Shown here one piece after another: positions 60,667 through 64,000 of a stretch of 64,000 bases of DNA (positions are counted from its first letter, which is position 1; every line of letters begins with the position of its first letter). Source of the DNA: Salinicoccus sesuvii. Lineage in GTDB: Bacteria > Bacillota > Bacilli > Staphylococcales > Salinicoccaceae. Below the pieces are notes generated by a model. It saw only the letters and a program-made list of their open reading frames with translations, was not told where the DNA came from and did no database searches. The stretch covers positions 235,425 to 299,424 of the forward strand of contig NZ_JBHRWV010000009.1 of the NCBI RefSeq assembly GCF_042648145.1, given 5' to 3'. Both the position numbers and the translations under genes were made by a program.

Positions 60667-60940
60667 ATGCCGTGCTAAGTGGGGAGGTAGCGGTGCCCTG
60701 TACCTGCAATCCGCTCTAGCAGGACTGAATTCCACTTCCGAGGATACTCGGTGTGAGGACTGCCTTGATCTTACTGGTGTTGAGATTCCGGTCCTATGCA
60801 ATAGAACGTCACGAATCATGTCAGGTCCGGAAGGAAGCAGCATTAAGTGGCCCATTCTATGTGCCGTGGGACAGCCGGAGTTGAGCTGGTGGATCAAGTA
60901 ACGCTTGTGCCGAGTTTTCAAAGAAGTGGTGCACGGTTAC
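60667..60940 (+). ncRNA. ffs: Signal recognition particle RNA, large Bacillus type
   Basis: About 274 bases. The ends pair (GCCGTGC with GCACGG). The 5' part has the Alu-domain sequence GCTAAGTGGGGAGGTAGC and CTGTACCTGCAATCCGC. The Ffh-binding helix 8 loop is TCAGGTCCGGAAGGAAGCAG. It works with Ffh to target membrane proteins. The presence of the Alu domain is typical of Firmicutes. It lies between treR and dnaX; adjacency to dnaX is common. Confidence 0.95.
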
Positions 60941-60947
60941 ATAATAT

Positions 60948-60980
60948 ATGACTGTATCTCTTAGGATACAGTCATTTTTT
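60948..60980 (+). terminator. SRP RNA terminator
   Basis: ATGACTGTATC (60948-60958) pairs perfectly with GATACAGTCAT (60965-60975), followed by TTTTT. Confidence 0.93.
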
Positions 60981-61058
60981 ATTGCTCTGAATTAGAGTAG
61001 GCAAGACTTGTATGATATAATTAATAGCAGAAATGATTCACTATGGAGGTGCCGCTGG

Positions 61059-62705
61059 ATGGAATATCAAGCGTTGTATCGGGCATTTCGGCCTCAGACA
61101 TTTGAAGACGTCGTAGGGCAAAAGCACGTCACTAAAACTCTAAGAAACGCAATCATCAGAGATAAGGAATCCCATGCCTACTTGTTCAGCGGACCCAGGG
61201 GAACAGGGAAGACGAGCATCGCGAAAATTTTTGCTAAGGCACTTAATTGTCGCTTTGGCAACGATGGAGAGCCATGCAATGAATGCGATATCTGCATGAG
61301 TATCACTGATGGTAGTGCCAATGATGTGATTGAAATTGATGCTGCCAGTAATAATGGTGTCGATGAAATTAGGAATATACGAGAAAAGGTGAAGTACGCA
61401 CCATCGGAAGCGAGATATAAAGTTTATATCATCGATGAGGTTCATATGCTGACGACTGGGGCTTTCAATGCGCTTTTGAAAACACTTGAAGAACCTCCTG
61501 GCCATGCTATCTTTATATTGGCTACGACGGAGCCACATAAGATTCCTGCAACAATTATCTCGAGGTGTCAGCGGTTCGACTTCAAAGCGATCGAAATGAA
61601 CGAAATTATAGCCAGACTAGAGTATGTAGCGCGTAGCGAATCTCTCGAATACGATAAGGATGCTCTTGATTATATTGCTCGAACTTCAGAAGGTGGGATG
61701 CGTGATGCCCTTAGCATCATGGATCAAGTCATCGCCTACAGTAATGATGTCATCACTTTAGAAGATGCGGTCATGATTACAGGGGGGATACGTTCTGAAG
61801 AACTGAATGAATGGTTGAAACTAATTGACCATAGAGATTCGAGAGCCGCCTTTATGAAGTATCATCAGTTCATAGAGGAAGGCAAAGATCCGACAAGACT
61901 TGTCCATGAGCTTGTATACTACATTAGGGACATCATCCTGATGAAGCACGCAGGGGAAATAGAGGATGATATTGCATTTGCCCATACGGAAGACAAAGTA
62001 CTTTACGAAATGATTGATGTACTGAACGATTCGATGGTTATGATGCGTTTCTCTGTCAACACGAGTGTCCATCTTGAAGTAGTCATCGTCAAACTGATTC
62101 AGGTACTTAACAACAATGATCGCTCGATCGAACCTCAGACGATGGATCTATCGCATATCGAGCAGAAACTAGCCGAATTGGATAAGAAGCTATCCAGTCA
62201 GCCACAAGTACCGACTAGTATGGTTCCGGAATCCCAAAGTAGGGCGGCAAGCCAGCCTTCGAAAGGTTTTTCACTTAGACAGATTGAGAAAGTCCTGGAT
62301 CACGCCAACAAGGAAGATCTTGTGAAACTCAAGGATGATTGGCCCAAAGTCTACCAGCATGTCGAAGAGAAAGGGCTGCAGGCATTGCGCTCACTCATAA
62401 AGGATTCGGATCCAGTGGCTGCCAGTGACACACATGTACTGCTCAAGTTCAACAGCGATGTTCACAGCGATCTCATTAATAAGGACGAAAAGAAAAGACA
62501 AGAGCTCGAAGCGGTCATTCCTACTATTATAGGCAAGGAAGTAACTGTTGTAGCGGTTCCAGATTCCAGTTGGCTGCAAGTAAGACATGACTACATCCAA
62601 GAGAAGAAGGCGAGTAGGCAGAAACAGTCAGACGGTGAGGACAAGAAACCTTCCGATGTTGCAAGAGAAATATTCGGAAGTGATGTTGTAGAAACGCGCT
62701 CGTAA
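61059..62705 (+). CDS. dnaX: DNA polymerase III subunit gamma/tau
   Basis: About 548 residues. This clamp-loader ATPase has Walker A GPRGTGKTSIAK, a zinc module CRFGNDGEPCNECDIC, DEVHML and the sensor block PATIISRCQRF. The C-terminal tau part (after about 365) binds the polymerase. The start MEYQALYRAFRPQ (61059) has GGAGG 9 bases upstream and is the family N-terminus; 17 earlier codons are open but unrelated. ybaB and recR follow, the usual order. Confidence 0.97.
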   Translation: MEYQALYRAFRPQTFEDVVGQKHVTKTLRNAIIRDKESHAYLFSGPRGTGKTSIAKIFAKALNCRFGNDGEPCNECDICMSITDGSANDVIEIDAASNNGVDEIRNIREKVKYAPSEARYKVYIIDEVHMLTTGAFNALLKTLEEPPGHAIFILATTEPHKIPATIISRCQRFDFKAIEMNEIIARLEYVARSESLEYDKDALDYIARTSEGGMRDALSIMDQVIAYSNDVITLEDAVMITGGIRSEELNEWLKLIDHRDSRAAFMKYHQFIEEGKDPTRLVHELVYYIRDIILMKHAGEIEDDIAFAHTEDKVLYEMIDVLNDSMVMMRFSVNTSVHLEVVIVKLIQVLNNNDRSIEPQTMDLSHIEQKLAELDKKLSSQPQVPTSMVPESQSRAASQPSKGFSLRQIEKVLDHANKEDLVKLKDDWPKVYQHVEEKGLQALRSLIKDSDPVAASDTHVLLKFNSDVHSDLINKDEKKRQELEAVIPTIIGKEVTVVAVPDSSWLQVRHDYIQEKKASRQKQSDGEDKKPSDVAREIFGSDVVETRS

Positions 62706-62781
62706 TATCGGTTTATTAAAGAAGATATTTCGTATATACTATATAGAAGAAAAATGAAAATTGATTTGGAGGAGAATATAT

Positions 62782-63105
62782 ATGCGTGGTGGAATGAACA
62801 ATATGCAGGGCATGATGAAACAGATGCAAAAAATGCAAAAGAAGATGCAAGAAGAGCAAGAGAAGCTCAAAGAAGAAAAGGTTGAAGGGACAGCTGGCGG
62901 CGGTATGGTCAAAGTGATTGTCTCAGGTCACAAGGAAGTCCTGGACGTTGAAGTTCAAGAAGAAGTTGTAGATCCAGATGATGTTGAAATGCTCCAAGAT
63001 CTGATTGTCGCTGCAACTAACGAAGCAATGAACAAAGCGGATGAACTTTCAAGCGAACGTTTGGGTCAGCACACTAAAGGTATGAACATCCCGGGAATGA
63101 TGTAA
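62782..63105 (+). CDS. Nucleoid-associated protein YbaB/EbfC
   Basis: 107 residues: a Met/Gln-rich N-terminal helix (MKQMQKMQKKMQEEQ), then the conserved EGTAGGGMVKV, VIVSGHKEV and LIVAATNEAMNKA. The dimer binds DNA without strong sequence preference. ATG 62782 has GGAGG 9 bases upstream. It lies between dnaX and recR, with one base before recR. Confidence 0.95.
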   Translation: MRGGMNNMQGMMKQMQKMQKKMQEEQEKLKEEKVEGTAGGGMVKVIVSGHKEVLDVEVQEEVVDPDDVEMLQDLIVAATNEAMNKADELSSERLGQHTKGMNIPGMM

Positions 63106-63106
63106 G

Positions 63107-63703
63107 ATGCATTATCCGGAACCCATATCGAAGCTAATCGACAGCTTCATGAAATTGCCGGGTATTGGGCCGAAGACTGCCCAGCGCCTGGCATTTTATG
63201 TACTTAACATGAAAGAGGACGATGTTGTCAATTTTTCACGCAGCTTAATGGAAGTTAAAAGAGATTTGCAATTCTGTTCGGTATGCGGACACATCACGGA
63301 TATTGATCCGTGTTATATATGCCAAGATAAAAATAGAGATCGTTCCATTGTATGTGTCGTTCAAGATACAAAAGACGTCATTGCAATGGAGAAGATGCGC
63401 GAATATGGTGGTTTATATCACGTATTGCACGGTGCTATCAGTCCAATGGATGGCATTGGCCCCGAAGATATCAATGTTGCTTCTTTGATTGATCGGCTGA
63501 AAGACGATCAGATCAAAGAGATCATATTGGCGACTAACCCGAATATCGAAGGAGAGTCGACAGCAATGTACATCTCACGGCTAGTCAGACCCATTGGTAT
63601 TAAGACAACACGTCTGGCGCATGGTTTGCCGGTCGGCGGGGACTTAGAATATGCGGATGAAGTAACGCTTTCGAAAGCAATAGAATACCGAACAGAACTA
63701 TAG
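63107..63703 (+). CDS. recR: Recombination protein RecR
   Basis: 198 residues. It has a helix-hairpin-helix (MKLPGIGPKTAQRLAFYVL), a Cys4 zinc finger (CSVCGHITDIDPCYIC) and a TOPRIM domain (VVQDTKDVIAME), with a C-terminal Walker-B-like VGGDLEYAD. It works with RecO and RecF at gaps. Only one base separates it from ybaB, so translation is coupled. Confidence 0.97.
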   Translation: MHYPEPISKLIDSFMKLPGIGPKTAQRLAFYVLNMKEDDVVNFSRSLMEVKRDLQFCSVCGHITDIDPCYICQDKNRDRSIVCVVQDTKDVIAMEKMREYGGLYHVLHGAISPMDGIGPEDINVASLIDRLKDDQIKEIILATNPNIEGESTAMYISRLVRPIGIKTTRLAHGLPVGGDLEYADEVTLSKAIEYRTEL

Positions 63704-63707
63704 AGAG

Positions 63708-63750
63708 CTCGAGCCATTTAATAAAAAATGGCTCGAGTAAACTTTTTTTA
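63708..63750 (+). terminator. recR terminator
   Basis: CTCGAGCCATT (63708-63718) pairs perfectly with AATGGCTCGAG (63727-63737), followed by a run of seven Ts after TAAAC. It isolates the dnaX-ybaB-recR unit from the rRNA promoters. Confidence 0.9.
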
Positions 63751-63759
63751 AAAAACCCC

Positions 63760-63788
63760 TTGCATTAATGAATCAAACCCTGTATAGT
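63760..63788 (+). promoter_or_regulatory. rRNA operon promoter P1
   Basis: TTGCAT (63760-63765), 17-base spacer, TATAGT (63783-63788). Confidence 0.75.
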
Positions 63789-63862
63789 TATTTCTTGTCG
63801 GACGAAACATAAAGCCGACACAACAAACGTTACTATTAAGTTAAAAAGATTTAAAAAAGATG

Positions 63863-63891
63863 TTGCATTGCTAAACGCAACATGCTATAAT
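63863..63891 (+). promoter_or_regulatory. rRNA operon promoter P2
   Basis: TTGCAT (63863-63868), 17-base spacer, TATAAT (63886-63891), preceded by an A-rich stretch like an UP element. ATGTTGC and GCAACAT form an inverted repeat across the -35 and spacer. Confidence 0.85.
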
Positions 63892-64000
63892 AGTAAAGCA
63901 GTCAAAACAGAACATTGAAAACTGAATGACAATATGTCAACGTTTAATTCCAATAAACGAATGGGTAACCATTCAACTTGGGCGTCAAGTAAAACCGCAA
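63892..64000 (+). other. rRNA operon leader (pre-16S), truncated by the window
   Basis: The transcript after P2 contains CATTGAAAACTGAATGACAA and nearby bases typical of Gram-positive pre-rRNA leaders. The mature 16S start is not reached before 64000. Confidence 0.7.

Overview
The window is a replication-origin region of a Firmicutes chromosome, most likely a member of the Staphylococcaceae. Three things point there: the walRKHIJ-rlmH block with an SCC-type attachment sequence at the 3' end of rlmH, jag following rnpA with no yidC between them, and the order rpmH-rnpA-jag-mnmE-mnmG-rsmG-noc-parB. The moderate G+C by eye and a complete HutP-controlled hut operon between gyrA and serS fit the Salinicoccus/Jeotgalicoccus side of the family better than Staphylococcus aureus. 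The genus is an inference.

Layout. Positions 1-4150 are the chromosome-proximal end of an integrated, probably SCC-like, defence element: the tail of hsdS, hsdR, and a coiled-coil/TIR protein. From 4156 to 32134 nearly all genes are on the minus strand, pointing away from oriC: rlmH, walJIHKR, tRNA-Asp and tRNA-Glu, purA, dnaB, rplI, gdpP, yybS, serS with a T-box leader, hutI/U/H/P, gyrA, gyrB, recF, yaaA, dnaN, dnaA. The origin is bipartite. One set of DnaA boxes lies between dnaA and rpmH. The other lies between dnaA and dnaN, beside a run of DnaA-trio triplets that marks the likely unwinding site. To the right (32582-43033) genes are on the plus strand: rpmH, rnpA, jag, mnmE, mnmG, rsmG, noc, parB, an MscS channel, a DUF951 gene, ychF, rpsF and ssb.

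From 43 to 60 kb housekeeping genes alternate with accessory ones. modA and modB sit between ssb and rpsR, splitting the usual rpsF-ssb-rpsR operon. Two paralogous stress-protein genes with SigB-type promoters flank a three-gene cassette made of an XRE/TPR regulator of the PlcR/Rgg type, a 40-residue exported peptide with a CWC motif, and a YfbU-family protein. This cassette is the best candidate here for an undescribed system, a peptide-pheromone switch. Then come guaB (guanine riboswitch), guaA, a frameshifted HAD hydrolase, msrA, an acidic membrane-anchored surface protein, an ammonium transporter and the treP-treC-treR trehalose operon. The window closes with the large SRP RNA, dnaX, ybaB, recR and two tandem promoters of an rRNA operon whose 16S gene starts beyond the end.

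The genes cover replication initiation and elongation (dnaA, dnaN, dnaB, dnaX, gyrAB, ssb), segregation (noc, parB), recombination (recF, recR), translation and RNA modification (serS, rplI, rpsF, rpsR, rpmH, rlmH, mnmEG, rsmG, rnpA, ffs), envelope control (walRKHIJ, gdpP), purine synthesis (purA, guaB, guaA), histidine and trehalose use, and defence (hsd, TIR). Regulatory sequences seen include a T-box, a guanine riboswitch, a HutP antitermination site, a PurBox-like dyad, a TreR/CcpA-type promoter and SigB promoters.
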